Positions 1 to 8,574 of a stretch of 64,000 nt of DNA are shown one piece after another (position 1 is the stretch's first letter; every line of letters begins with the position of its first letter). A program made the translations under genes and the position numbers. This DNA comes from Nostoc sp. XA010. GTDB lineage: Bacteria; Cyanobacteriota; Cyanobacteriia; Cyanobacteriales; Nostocaceae. Location of the stretch: contig NZ_JAIVFX010000012.1 of NCBI RefSeq assembly GCF_020829625.1, positions 163,201 to 227,200 of the forward strand, in the 5' to 3' direction. The notes beneath the pieces were generated by a model. That model ran no database searches. It saw only the letters and a list, made by a program, of their open reading frames with translations, and was not told the DNA's origin.

Positions 1-1307
1 AATGCACCGGGACGTTCAGGAAACTCAAAACGGTAGAGCAATTCATTGTGAGCCAGGAGAGAATGCCCACCTACCATGTGCCGGAGATGTAATTTAGTTA
101 GTTCGTCGTCCGTTAAATCAAGAGTTTCAAATCCTTGAGCTTCAAAGTTTTCTACCATCTTTGCAGCATCAGCACGATTTTGAATTTGCACACCGACAAA
201 AATATGGGCTGTTTTTTCATCGGCAATGCGATAATTAAACTCTGTAAGATTACGGTTGCCAATACATTCACAAAACTGGCGAATACTTCCCCGTTCCTCT
301 GGAATTGTGACTGCAAAGATGGCTTCGCGGCGTTCGCCGAACTCTGCCCGTTCTGCCACAAAGCGGAGGCGATCAAAATTCATGTTTGCACCACAGGCTA
401 CGGCAATTAAGGTTTGTCCCTCGATTTGCTCTCGTTCTGTGTATGCTTTGGCAGCTGCGATCGCTAATGCACCGGCTGGTTCTAAAATTGATCGCGTATC
501 CTCAAACACGTCTTTAATCGCAGCACAAGTATCATCTGTATCCACCAAAATAATTTCATCTACATACTGCTGACACAAACGGAAGGTTTCTTCACCTACT
601 TCTCGCACCGCCACACCATCAGCAAATAACCCTACTTGAGACAAGCGCACCCGATGTCCAGCTTTTAGCGATTGAGACATCGCATCAGCATCTACTGGCT
701 CAACGCCAATAATCTTGATTTCGGGACGCAAGCGTTTTACATAAGCCCCAATCCCAGAAATTAATCCGCCCCCTCCAATCGCTACAAAAATCGCATGGAT
801 CGGTTGCTGATATTGTCGTAAAATTTCCATCCCAATTGTTCCCTGTCCAGCAATGACATGAGGATCATCAAAAGGATGAATAAACGTCAAACCTTTTTCT
901 ATTTCTAATTCACGGGCATAGCTATAAGCATCGTCGTAGGTGTTTCCATGTAAGACAACTGCTCCGCCCCTCATTCTAACTGCGTCCACCTTGACTTGCG
1001 GTGTGGTTACTGGCATAACGATAATCGCTTTGGTTCCCAAGCGATTGGCTGCAAGGGCGACTCCCTGAGCATGATTCCCCGCAGACGCGGCAATTACACC
1101 CTGCGCTAATATATCTGGTGGCAGCTGCACCATTTTGTTATAAGCACCCCGCAGTTTAAAGGAAAATACTGACTGCATATCCTCACGTTTCAGCAGCAGT
1201 TGATTATTCAGCCGCGCAGACAAATTTGGGGCATACTCCAGTGGTGTTTCCTGGGCAACATCATACACACGGGCAGTCAAGATTTGGATGAGGTAGTCAC
1301 AAAACAT
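1..1307 (-). CDS. ilvA: Biosynthetic threonine ammonia-lyase (threonine dehydratase), 3' end outside the window
   Basis: PLP enzyme that deaminates threonine to 2-oxobutyrate, the first step of isoleucine synthesis in the cytoplasm. The translated minus strand starts MFCDYLIQILTARVYDVAQE and continues with the PLP-lysine segment (SVFSFKLRGAYNKM), an ASAGNHAQGVA motif and the phosphate-binding GGGGLISGIG loop. After about residue 330 it enters an ACT-like regulatory region (EERGSIRQFCECIG...), the part that normally senses isoleucine. The reading frame stays open to base 1, so the C-terminus is missing from the window. The start is the ATG at 1307; an in-frame TAA lies about 45 bases upstream with no other ATG between. 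It stands alone, convergent to nothing, with the RRM gene divergent on its other side. Identification is firm. Confidence 0.93.
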   Translation of the reverse strand, partial: MFCDYLIQILTARVYDVAQETPLEYAPNLSARLNNQLLLKREDMQSVFSFKLRGAYNKMVQLPPDILAQGVIAASAGNHAQGVALAANRLGTKAIIVMPVTTPQVKVDAVRMRGGAVVLHGNTYDDAYSYARELEIEKGLTFIHPFDDPHVIAGQGTIGMEILRQYQQPIHAIFVAIGGGGLISGIGAYVKRLRPEIKIIGVEPVDADAMSQSLKAGHRVRLSQVGLFADGVAVREVGEETFRLCQQYVDEIILVDTDDTCAAIKDVFEDTRSILEPAGALAIAAAKAYTEREQIEGQTLIAVACGANMNFDRLRFVAERAEFGERREAIFAVTIPEERGSIRQFCECIGNRNLTEFNYRIADEKTAHIFVGVQIQNRADAAKMVENFEAQGFETLDLTDDELTKLHLRHMVGGHSLLAHNELLYRFEFPERPGA

Positions 1308-1702
1308 GGGCGTCAAGGTGTTAGCAAATGCCGGATGGAAACTAATTTTACGTTACAAGCGATCGCACTGGTTTTATTTAATTGCACTCTATCAAAATTT
1401 TAAGTGAATAAAATTTACAAATTCCTACTGTTTGAAGAGAAATAAGTTCAGTGATTGAGTTTCTTTAGTGAACTGAAATTCAGTGTGATCGCTGGTAGAT
1501 TTATTTTAAAAGAGTTTCGCTAACTGTCCGAGTATTTAGACCAACAGATAAGTATAATGTTGCTTATGAATATAAATTCTCAATTTATGTTAAAGTATGC
1601 GTGAAAGATTAAATTCGGCTATGTAGTTTGTTTTTATATATATTTGTATTACAGACCTCTCCGGATCTAAATCTCTACACCCCCTGATTCTGGAGACATT
1701 CT
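1308..1702. other. Intergenic region between ilvA and the RRM gene; candidate -10 box
   Basis: AT-rich 395-bp stretch between divergent genes. TATAAT occurs at 1553-1558, which would give a leader of about 140 bases before the RRM gene; no good -35 is visible. Cold-inducible cyanobacterial rbp genes are known for long leaders, so this fits, but the promoter is an inference. No other gene seen. Confidence 0.3.
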
Positions 1703-2002
1703 ATGTCAATTTACGTCGGTAATCTATCTTATGAGGTTAAAGAAGATGACCTCCGGCAAGTCTTTGCAGAATACGGAACGGTAAAAAATGTTCAATTGCC
1801 TATCGACCGAGAAACAGGTCGCATGAGAGGTTTCGGCTTTGTAGAAATGGAATCAGACGCACAAGAAACAACAGCGATTGAGGCCCTTGATACTGCTGAT
1901 TGGATGGGTCGGAGCTTAAAAGTTAATAAAGCCAAGCCCAAGACAGACGGAGGTTCCTCTGGCGGTAGACGAGGTGATGGTGGTTCCTCCCGCCGCTATT
2001 AA
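1703..2002 (+). CDS. RRM-type RNA-binding protein, cyanobacterial Rbp family
   Basis: Single RNA recognition motif of 99 residues, binding single-stranded RNA in the cytoplasm. RNP2 is IYVGNLSY (residues 3-10) and RNP1 is RGFGFVEM (about 42-49), both with the expected aromatic residues. The tail is short and Gly/Ser/Arg rich (GGSSGGRRGDGGSSRRY), as in the glycine-rich, often cold-induced Rbp proteins of Anabaena. GGAG lies 8 bases before the ATG. A strong intrinsic terminator follows, so it is probably monocistronic. Which paralogue this is cannot be told from sequence alone. Confidence 0.92.
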   Translation: MSIYVGNLSYEVKEDDLRQVFAEYGTVKNVQLPIDRETGRMRGFGFVEMESDAQETTAIEALDTADWMGRSLKVNKAKPKTDGGSSGGRRGDGGSSRRY

Positions 2003-2038
2003 GGTTTAAAACTAAGAATTTAACTCTAAAGTCTTGAG

Positions 2039-2064
2039 GGCAGACAAGGCGTCTGCCTTTTTTT
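2039..2064 (+). terminator. Rho-independent terminator of the RRM gene
   Basis: Perfect 7-bp stem GGCAGAC/GTCTGCC (2039-2045 and 2051-2057) with a 5-base loop, followed by seven T residues, about 37 bases after the stop codon. Confidence 0.85.
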
Positions 2065-2180
2065 GTGCTTTGGTTGACAGGTTTCTTTTGGACTAATGAC
2101 TAATGACTTTCGCGTTGCAGTTTGATAATAACTATCCCTTATGAAGCCATGCGCTCGTTTTTGTAATAGGTGTAGCAACC

Positions 2181-2696
2181 ATGAACCCAGAAGCTAAACA
2201 TATTGTTAGCGAACTAAGGCATGAGTTCTACTCTAACTTTGCTGCTGCTATGAATTTGCCCGTGAGCATAACTGGTACATCTTATAGTAGTAATTCTCCG
2301 ATCGCATCTTGGATGGATCATAGGCAGAGACTGAACTATCTAAATGTATACCCTTATACAGCACCTGATGAATTTGTCCCATTCCGTCCATTCATTCTTC
2401 GACTGGCTATTAATAAGAGTGCTGGTAGAGTCACGACGTTCAAAAAAGGACAAGTCTGCCGAGGTCTTAATTTGATGTGGGACTTTGAGTTAACTGTACT
2501 ACCAAAAGAAATTTTAGACTTTCTTCCCTGGATAGTTAACTTAGTGGAGTCACATGACAAAGGCTCGCCCTTGTTGCTACAATCACCACCTCATTCATTT
2601 GAGTTAAAAGTACCAGAAATCGGGTTATTTAATAACGCATGGACTCAGAAAGCTTGGCTCCTTGCGAATTCCCCAATAGATTTATCCGAAATATAA
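2181..2696 (+). CDS. Hypothetical protein, 171 aa
   Basis: Not recognised. The product is soluble-looking, with no signal peptide or membrane segment. It is rich in aromatic residues and proline in the middle (NYLNVYPYTAPDEFVPFRPF) and has a WDFELTVLPKEILDFLPWIV stretch near residue 100. The ATG at 2181 is preceded only by a weak AGGTG. It stands alone between the RRM terminator and a repeat-rich spacer. Normal codon use and a long open frame with no competing frame support it as a real gene. Confidence 0.6.
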   Translation: MNPEAKHIVSELRHEFYSNFAAAMNLPVSITGTSYSSNSPIASWMDHRQRLNYLNVYPYTAPDEFVPFRPFILRLAINKSAGRVTTFKKGQVCRGLNLMWDFELTVLPKEILDFLPWIVNLVESHDKGSPLLLQSPPHSFELKVPEIGLFNNAWTQKAWLLANSPIDLSEI

Positions 2697-3041
2697 TCTG
2701 TGTGCATAAAAAATAGTAGAACGTAAATTTGAACGTCTACCATTTGTCTAGCATAATAAAAAATCATACTTTAATATTTACAGCGATCGCTACGTCCGCC
2801 GTTGACATTAGCATTCGCGCAGCGTCTCGTAGAGAAGCGGTAGCGAGTCCTCTCCCTTTGGGAGAAGGGGAGACGCCAAGGGCGATAGCGCAGCGTTAGC
2901 GAGTCAGACGCTCCTACGTCGCTAACGCTACGCTATCGAGCGTCACGAGCTTTAGCCTCTGCAAAAGTTTGCATTGCAAAATTTTTCGGTCTACTGATCT
3001 ATATGCCTGATAATTAATAAGGCAATCTACAGAGAGCAAAG
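2697..3041. repeat. Repeat-rich spacer with a 19-bp inverted repeat
   Basis: No gene. Short GC-rich dispersed repeat pieces sit in an otherwise AT-rich spacer. GATAGCGCAGCGTTAGCGA (2884-2902) pairs with 2919-2937 with one mismatch around a 16-base loop, forming a long hairpin. Related GCGCAGC/GTAGAGAAGCGG pieces recur near 31.2 kb and 38.04 kb. Confidence 0.7.
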
Positions 3042-4022
3042 ATGCAGACTCTCCAAAAACTCACACTCCCAAATATGGGCTGCGGCACTTGGGCCTGGGG
3101 CAACCAATTGCTTTGGGGATATGACGAAAGTATGGATGACCAGTTACAAGCGGTGTTTAACCTTTGTGTAAGCAACGGTGTGACTTTATTTGATACAGGT
3201 GATTCTTACGGAACTGGGAAATTGAATGGTCGCAGTGAGCTACTTTTGGGACGATTCAGCCAAGAATATGTAGGTTTAGGCAAAGAAAATATTTGTATTG
3301 CGACTAAGCTTGCTGCTTACCCGTGGAGATGGACACGTCAGGCAATGGTAAGGGCTTGTAAATCATCTGCCCAACGTCTGGGAAGAAAGGTAGATTTGGT
3401 ACAGATGCACTGGTCTACAGCGAATTATGCTCCTTGGCAAGAGGAAGGGCTGTTAGATGGTCTTGCCGATGTGTATGAGCAAGGACTAGTTAAGGGAGTG
3501 GGACTATCCAATTATGGGCCGAAACGGCTTAAGCAAGTGCAGAAAAAGTTTGCTGAACGAGGCGTTTCTATTAGTACTTTGCAAGTTCAATATTCTTTGT
3601 TGTCTACATATCCTGTCACGCAACTAAAGCTCAAAGACCTTTGTGATGAGTTGGGAATAAAACTTATTGCCTACAGCCCTCTAGCTTTGGGGCTACTGAC
3701 TGGGAAATACTCCCAGCAAGGCCCTTTGCCCAAAGGCATCCGAGGTTTGCTATTTAGGCAGATATTACCAGGAATGCGATCGCTTTTGGCATGTTTACAA
3801 GAGGTGGCACAGTCCAGAAACAAAACCATGTCACAGGTAGCAATTAATTGGTGCATCTGTAAAGGAACCATTCCTATCCCTGGAGCAAAGAGCGTGGAAC
3901 AGGCGAGGGAGAATATTGGTGCATTGGGTTGGCAATTAGACGCCAGTGAGATTGCTGAGTTAGATAGGGCAGCAGCGAATGCAGACAAAAAAATGGTACA
4001 AAATATATTTCAAACTAAGTAA
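3042..4022 (+). CDS. Aldo/keto reductase family protein
   Basis: NAD(P)H-dependent oxidoreductase with a TIM-barrel fold, 326 residues, the usual family length. The catalytic tetrad is visible: Asp51 and Tyr56 (LFDTGDSYGTG), Lys89 (CIATKLA) and His123 (VQMHW). The C-terminal cofactor region is also present (IPIPGAKSVEQARENIGALGW). It resembles the plant and cyanobacterial AKRs often annotated as potassium-channel-beta-like or pyridoxal-reductase-like; the substrate cannot be inferred. The start ATG has AGAGAGCAAAG just before it. Single gene, with a convergent neighbour downstream. Confidence 0.88.
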   Translation: MQTLQKLTLPNMGCGTWAWGNQLLWGYDESMDDQLQAVFNLCVSNGVTLFDTGDSYGTGKLNGRSELLLGRFSQEYVGLGKENICIATKLAAYPWRWTRQAMVRACKSSAQRLGRKVDLVQMHWSTANYAPWQEEGLLDGLADVYEQGLVKGVGLSNYGPKRLKQVQKKFAERGVSISTLQVQYSLLSTYPVTQLKLKDLCDELGIKLIAYSPLALGLLTGKYSQQGPLPKGIRGLLFRQILPGMRSLLACLQEVAQSRNKTMSQVAINWCICKGTIPIPGAKSVEQARENIGALGWQLDASEIAELDRAAANADKKMVQNIFQTK

Positions 4023-4068
4023 AATTTCAACGTTGCTGAATTTGAATATGAATCATTATTATCATTAG

Positions 4069-4764
4069 TTACTGTCTAGCAAAAGCCAAGTCACTTTCAA
4101 TTAACTTAGCACCTGTGAGGTTAGCCCCACTCAAATTGCAGAAGTTAAAATTTGCGCCTCTGAGGTCAGCTAGCGATAGATTAGCTCCTGTTAAATCTGC
4201 ATTAGTAAAGTTAACTTCACTTAAGTTAGCGCTACTTAAGTTAGCCCCCCTCATATCTGCTAATTGCAGGTCTGTCCCCTTTAAATTTGCCCTCATTAGG
4301 TATGCCTTACTCAAGTTGGCTGCACTTAAATTAGCTTCACTTAGGTCTGCTGCTGTTAAATCAGCTTTACTTAGATTAGCTTGACTAAGGTCTGCCCAAC
4401 TCAACTTTGCATAACTTAGATTAATTTCACTCAGTTTCGAGGTCGCAAGTACTGCACACCTCAAATTAGCATTAATAAAATTTCTTTCTCCCATTGCATA
4501 ACGGCGTAAAATTTCATCAGATGCTACTCTGTTTAAAACAGCTTTTGATGCGCCTTGATAACACCATGCAGCTTCTAATAGTTTGGTAGCAGTGTTAACA
4601 GCTACCTCATCACATTTAGCTATTATCACGCCATTGCAGCCATCCCACTGACCGTTAACCATAAAGGCAATCTCACTAGCAGCAGCAATTGAGTCAAATA
4701 GTAAAATAGATTCTTTGTGCCCTTTTAACCAGCTATTCCAACCAATCGAGATAATATTTTTCAT
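4069..4764 (-). CDS. Pentapeptide-repeat protein
   Basis: 231 residues. From about residue 95 to the C-terminus the protein is a run of A(D/N)Lxx pentapeptides (for example ANLSEVNFTNADLTGANLSL), which fold as a right-handed quadrilateral beta-helix. The N-terminal 90 residues are different: a globular head with VNGQWDGCNGVIIAKCDEVAV. This family is abundant in cyanobacteria and mostly of unknown function. No signal peptide, so probably cytoplasmic. The stop lies 47 bases from the convergent aldo/keto reductase stop. Confidence 0.85.
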   Translation of the reverse strand: MKNIISIGWNSWLKGHKESILLFDSIAAASEIAFMVNGQWDGCNGVIIAKCDEVAVNTATKLLEAAWCYQGASKAVLNRVASDEILRRYAMGERNFINANLRCAVLATSKLSEINLSYAKLSWADLSQANLSKADLTAADLSEANLSAANLSKAYLMRANLKGTDLQLADMRGANLSSANLSEVNFTNADLTGANLSLADLRGANFNFCNLSGANLTGAKLIESDLAFARQ

Positions 4765-5044
4765 TTCTATAGTTTTTGGCGCGTTAAGTGACGATTACGG
4801 CTCTAACTTCAAGATATTCATAAACTCTGCTTACTCTATCTCGGCCTTAAATTATTTATTCAGAGTTAGTTCTAGCAGACACAAGTACAAAAAACTGGGC
4901 TTCGTTTTTTAAGATTTCTCTATTATGCGCTAGCTAGTGACAGAGCGCTGCACAAAGACCTACAACACTGATGCAGGCCATCTACAGCGCCCAGTCACTA
5001 AGGAGTTACAACCGGATTAGGTATAAACTCTGCAAGAACTAAGT

Positions 5045-5227
5045 TTAAGCAGCTGAGTCTGAGCGTTCTATTTGCTGGCGAATGGTTTCAATAGAAGCAT
5101 TAATGCCAGCCAGTCTGGACTCTAAATCATCTCGCATCCAAATCAAGAATTTTAATTTCCGCTCTAAGCCAGCTTTGCGCGAAATGGGTTCGCTTCCATA
5201 ACAGGCATTACCCCAAAAAGGAAACAT
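5045..5227 (-). CDS. Small hypothetical protein, 60 aa
   Basis: Short protein with a predicted helical, coiled-coil-like second half (MRDDLESRLAGINASIETIR) and an N-terminal Cys/Gly/Pro segment. AGGT lies before the ATG at 5227. Amphipathic heptad spacing (L, L, I, I, I) and charge pattern suggest a real oligomerising small protein rather than a chance frame. Function unknown. Confidence 0.5.
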   Translation of the reverse strand: MFPFWGNACYGSEPISRKAGLERKLKFLIWMRDDLESRLAGINASIETIRQQIERSDSAA

Positions 5228-5330
5228 AGTTTACCTGTGTATTTAGCTTTTGTAACAGCGCGATATATTGCACTACTACACTACATTATGACTAATCACA
5301 ATCAGGCTGGTGTGTGTAACAACCGACCTA

Positions 5331-5558
5331 AATTTGACGTGCTTAACGAACTTTGCTAAAAGTTATCTATATTTTGATGGCAGTATTAACCTGTGGAGTT
5401 CAGAGACTTTGAAACTCTTGCACACCTTTCGGGATGGTTCCAGTTCCGTTTTAGTGCTTGCTCTGAGCCTGGATGGTAAAACGCTCGCTAGTAGCAATGA
5501 GGATGGCACTATCCATATTTGGCAAATTAACAACTGCATTAGTTATAATTCACATTAG
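5331..5558 (+). pseudogene. Remnant of a WD40-repeat protein
   Basis: An open frame encodes one complete WD40 blade and part of another: the end of one repeat (GSINLWSSETLKLLHTF) and a full one (VLALSLDGKTLASSNEDGTIHIWQI). WD40 proteins need several blades to close a propeller and cyanobacterial members are usually over 500 residues, so this is a 3' fragment of a lost gene. No plausible start or promoter. A second, smaller WD40 relic lies near 51.75 kb. Confidence 0.65.
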
Positions 5559-5571
5559 GCGTAAATGGTAT

Positions 5572-6423
5572 TTAAGGCAGAATAGTATGATGGGATAATT
5601 CCTGATTTGCCTTTACAAGCTTAATAAATTTTTGCAAAGTTTTTTGATACTTTTCTTCAGCTACCAAGAATAAATCATTATGATTTGCCTCCTCAAGCCA
5701 TAAAGAAAGTTTTGGAGATATTGCAGCATTGAACAATTTTTCTCCATGAGCAAAAGGAATGATATCGTCTGCTTTTCCATGAATAACCAATATCGGACAT
5801 TTTACTTTTTTTATCTTCTCCAAATTGGAAAATTTATCAAAAGGTAAAATCCGAAAAGGTACTATTACTTGGAAAGCGGAAATAAACGAACTTTCAATAA
5901 TTAAGCCAGCTACTGGTTTATGCATTGCTAAGTTTACCGCAGAACCACCGCCAACCGAACGCCCCAAAACTATAATTCTTTCAGGTGATATTTTTAGATT
6001 TTGCGTCAAATAATTGTAAGCGCTATTGATATCTTCATAAGCATAGCTTTCTGTCGGCTTTCCTTGACTGGTACCATAACCACGATAATCATAAGCAAAG
6101 ACACTAAAACCCCAGTCATGTAATTTTTCTAGGATCTGTTTGATATCTCCTAAATCTTCAGAATTACCATGAGAATAAAGAATGGTATAATTAGCTTTAT
6201 TGTTCAATAAATATGTAGCTGAAATATTCGTATCTCCCCCACTTTTTAACTTAATAATTTTTGGATTATCCTCATAGCTAGAAGGTTGAGACAGAAAAAT
6301 CATGCTATCTGCCCGAAAATATACATATCCACTAAAAAAGATATAAATAAATATTAAAGATTTAAGCAATCGTTGCCAAGTCAAATCTCCAATTAGCACT
6401 TTTATAAGTTGCTGTTTTTCCAT
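5572..6423 (-). CDS. Membrane-anchored alpha/beta hydrolase
   Basis: 283 residues with one N-terminal membrane segment (about 20-37, LKSLIFIYIFFSGYVYF), then an alpha/beta hydrolase domain of the bem46/ABHD13 type. YSHGNSEDLG (83-92) is the oxyanion region, LGRSVGGG (153-160) carries nucleophile Ser156, GKADDIIPF gives the acidic residue and EANHNDLF the histidine. The catalytic triad is therefore complete. Substrate unknown; probably serine hydrolase activity at the cytoplasmic membrane. Single gene. Confidence 0.85.
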   Translation of the reverse strand: MEKQQLIKVLIGDLTWQRLLKSLIFIYIFFSGYVYFRADSMIFLSQPSSYEDNPKIIKLKSGGDTNISATYLLNNKANYTILYSHGNSEDLGDIKQILEKLHDWGFSVFAYDYRGYGTSQGKPTESYAYEDINSAYNYLTQNLKISPERIIVLGRSVGGGSAVNLAMHKPVAGLIIESSFISAFQVIVPFRILPFDKFSNLEKIKKVKCPILVIHGKADDIIPFAHGEKLFNAAISPKLSLWLEEANHNDLFLVAEEKYQKTLQKFIKLVKANQELSHHTILP

Positions 6424-6517
6424 TAAATTTTATTTCTAGGGTAAAAATATTTTGTTCTACAGCAAATAAAATTTTTTATTTGCTGTAGTTGTGATGCACT
6501 GAATATCATACTTAATA

Positions 6518-6784
6518 CTATTTTGATTTTCGTGCCGATTTGGGCGGTGTTCGGTGTGCGCCAAAATACTTCTCACTGCGATAGCGCAGCCATACCCGCA
6601 ACGCTTGCGGAATCTGCTCTTTTTGTTCTTTGCTCAGTGTATTGTAAAGCAAGATTGCGCGATCGCGCTCACCCCGACAGGCAGCATTGTTGTGAGCATC
6701 CCAATAGCTACGGGCTACCCGAATCCGCCGACAGACTTCCTTAATTAGCGCTTCTCCTGTGAGTGGAGCGTCCTGGTTTGCCAT
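6518..6784 (-). CDS. Conserved hypothetical small protein, 88 aa
   Basis: Strongly basic, soluble, helical-looking protein (VCRRIRVARSYWDAHNNAAC, KEQKEQIPQALRVWLRYRSE). It reads like a compact cyanobacterial small protein, but I cannot name a family. The basic C-terminus (TPPKSARKSK) might bind nucleic acid, which is only a guess. No clear ribosome binding site before the ATG at 6784. Confidence 0.6.
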   Translation of the reverse strand: MANQDAPLTGEALIKEVCRRIRVARSYWDAHNNAACRGERDRAILLYNTLSKEQKEQIPQALRVWLRYRSEKYFGAHRTPPKSARKSK

Positions 6785-6843
6785 ATTCAGATGCGATAAA
6801 TTTCTAATGCGATCGTAGCGAGTCAGACTTATTCTCGCAATTA

Positions 6844-6950
6844 CAACCCAAGCAAGTCAAACCTGCAACTCGATTTCACTTTGGAGCATCCACCAGTTTT
6901 AATTGACTCACTCCAACCCAAGCAAGTCAAACCTGCAACTCGATTTCACT
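6844..6950. repeat. Two identical 37-bp direct repeats separated by 33 bp (possible one-spacer CRISPR)
   Basis: The 37-bp sequence at 6844-6880 (starting CAACCCAAGCAAGTCAAACC) recurs identically at 6914-6950. The 33 bases between do not resemble the sequence left of the first copy, so this is not a tandem duplication of a longer unit. Repeat and spacer sizes match cyanobacterial CRISPR geometry, but the repeat is unrelated to the 9.46-kb array and lacks a GAAAC-type end. It could also be a pair of protein-binding sites upstream of the MBL gene. Confidence 0.55.
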
Positions 6951-7084
6951 AGACTTTAGACACAGACTGCAAAAGTAACTTAGCAATTAAATCCTGTGAA
7001 AACATAAATTTATTCACTCCTAAGTATGGTGATTATTCATATTTTTTCATCTTTAAAAGAGATTGATGCTCGGTAGAATCATTT

Positions 7085-7957
7085 ATGCGTATTCATCATC
7101 TTAATTGCGGTTGTATGTGCCCGATTGGTGGGGCACTCTTCGACGGTTTTAGTCGTGGGCTAACAGCCTGTCTCGTCTGTCACTGTCTGCTCATCGAGAC
7201 AAATCAGGGACTTGTTCTCATAGATACAGGCTTTGGTCAGCGCGATATCAAAGCGCCATTATCAAGACTCAGCCCCTTCTTCATGAATTTGAATCGCATC
7301 AAGTTTGAAGAAAAATACACGGCAGTTGCAGCTATTGAGCAACTTGGCTTGAATCCGCGCGATGTCCGCCACATAGTGCTTACTCACCTCGATTTTGACC
7401 ATGCAGGCGGGTTGGAAGATTTTCCCGAAGCAACCGTGCATGTAATGCTCAGTGAGATTGAAGCAGCGCGGGAACGGCAAGGGTTTGTCTCATCTCGACG
7501 TTACCGCCCTGGCCAGTGGGACGAAGTAAAAAATTGGAAGTATTATTCGCCTGGTGGTGAACCTTGGTTCGGCTTTGAGGCAGTACGTAACCTCGAAGGA
7601 CTACCGCCCGAAATTCTCCTGATACCGCTCGTCGGTCACACACTAGGTCATGCAGGTATCGCCATTGACACATCCGAAGGATGGCTCTTACATGCAGGCG
7701 ATGCTTACTTTTACCGGCACGAAATCGGCTCTCCTAAACGAGTTTGCACACCTGGTCTACGTGCCTACCAGTCGTTCATGGAGGTAGACCGCAAGGCTCG
7801 ACTTTCTAATCAAGATAAGTTACGGGCGTTATCGCTCGACCACAGTAGTGAAGTGCGCCTCTTTTGTAGCCACGATGCGATCGAGTTCAAAACCTTCGCT
7901 GACCAAGATAATTCGCAATTGCAGAAAGACAATTTGCGCTCAACAGCTTCCAATTAG
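7085..7957 (+). CDS. Metallo-beta-lactamase-fold hydrolase
   Basis: 290 residues. The zinc-binding signature T-H101-L-D103-F-D105-H106-AGG is intact, followed by a GHTLGHAG histidine near residue 186, a LHAGDAYFY aspartate near 210 and a late FCSHD histidine. This ligand set is that of the GloB/lactonase (AttM, AiiA-like) group, cytoplasmic enzymes that hydrolyse thioesters, lactones or similar esters. Substrate unknown. Start at ATG 7085, a few bases after GTAGAATC; no strong SD. A large imperfect hairpin follows the stop. Confidence 0.85.
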   Translation: MRIHHLNCGCMCPIGGALFDGFSRGLTACLVCHCLLIETNQGLVLIDTGFGQRDIKAPLSRLSPFFMNLNRIKFEEKYTAVAAIEQLGLNPRDVRHIVLTHLDFDHAGGLEDFPEATVHVMLSEIEAARERQGFVSSRRYRPGQWDEVKNWKYYSPGGEPWFGFEAVRNLEGLPPEILLIPLVGHTLGHAGIAIDTSEGWLLHAGDAYFYRHEIGSPKRVCTPGLRAYQSFMEVDRKARLSNQDKLRALSLDHSSEVRLFCSHDAIEFKTFADQDNSQLQKDNLRSTASN

Positions 7958-7961
7958 CTCA

Positions 7962-8029
7962 AAAACTCAATGCATCTCAACGGAATTATGCGGTTTTTAA
8001 GGTTCTGCTGAGATGCGTTGATGAGTTTT
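7962..8029 (+). terminator. Large imperfect hairpin after the MBL gene
   Basis: AAAACTCA and TGCATCTCA (7962-7979) pair with TGAGATGC and TGAGTTTT (8009-8029), leaving a loop of about 30 bases. It starts 4 bases after the stop codon and ends in TTTT, so termination is plausible although the long loop is unusual. Confidence 0.4.
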
Positions 8030-8134
8030 AATTCAAAGTAAAATCTCTTACTTAAGCTTGTCAAGCTTTTAATACCTGCTCAAGTGGATTTCAATAAGCA
8101 TTAAGAGCAAGAAACAGCAGAGTTTGTGCTACAG

Positions 8135-8163
8135 GCGATGCCTGCGGCGGGCTACGCCTACGC
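8135..8163 (+). repeat. 29-bp dispersed repeat, copy 1
   Basis: Starts GCGATGCCTGCGGCGGGC and ends GCCTACGC. Copies or relatives lie at 12653-12681, 42634-42661, 45670-45698 and 50240-50268. Confidence 0.7.
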
Positions 8164-8324
8164 AAAATTTCAGAAACCACTTTTACTCTACAACGTGAAT
8201 CGAAATGAAAAAATGTTGAGCAGATTTTCTTTATTCACTTAATGTTGCATTTTTTTAAACATCTGTTACATTACTTTACAGACAGTTACAACTGCTACAA
8301 CACTTGAACTTTGGAGTTTTACTG

Positions 8325-8504
8325 ATGACAGGTTTTAAGAATCCTGCGCCTATTGTTTCAGAAGATCCTAATGCTGTGCGTTTTGGCTTCACTCCTCAGA
8401 GTGAAAACTGGAACGGTCGTCTTGCGATGATTGGTTTTTTATCTGCGATTTTGATTGAAGCTTTTTCTGGTCAAGGCTTACTGCATTTCTGGGGCATCCT
8501 CTAA
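8325..8504 (+). CDS. High-light-inducible protein (HLIP, chlorophyll a/b-binding-like)
   Basis: 59-residue one-helix thylakoid protein. The chlorophyll-binding motif ENWNGRLAMIGF (about residues 27-38) opens the single membrane helix, which runs through LSAILIEAF; the protein ends in GLLHFWGIL, typical for the family. HLIPs bind pigments, protect photosystem assembly intermediates and are induced by light and nutrient stress. I place the start at ATG 8325, which has GGAG 8 bases upstream, rather than at the in-frame TTG at 8304. A hairpin follows the stop. Confidence 0.93.
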   Translation: MTGFKNPAPIVSEDPNAVRFGFTPQSENWNGRLAMIGFLSAILIEAFSGQGLLHFWGIL

Positions 8505-8514
8505 ATTGATGCTA

Positions 8515-8541
8515 GGGGAGTAGCACACCCGTGCTACCCTT
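8515..8541 (+). terminator. Hairpin after the HLIP gene
   Basis: GTAGCAC/GTGCTAC stem with an ACCC loop, about 10 bases after the stop. There is no T-tract, so it may stabilise the 3' end rather than terminate. Confidence 0.45.
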
Positions 8542-8574
8542 AACTGCTCAGTCCACGCAAATAATTCGTTTCTA

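Noticed and set aside
152..376. Several short plus and minus frames in the first 1.4 kb
   Set aside because: All are other frames of ilvA, which runs open on the minus strand from 1307 to the window edge.
4115..4384. Long Leu/Lys/Ala-rich plus-strand frame
   Set aside because: Antisense shadow of the pentapeptide repeats, produced by their regular codons.
4920..5040. Possible tRNA or small RNA after the pentapeptide gene
   Set aside because: Short complementary pieces (AGTGAC/GTCACT) exist but no T-loop GGTTC..A.TCC sequence; no cloverleaf could be made.
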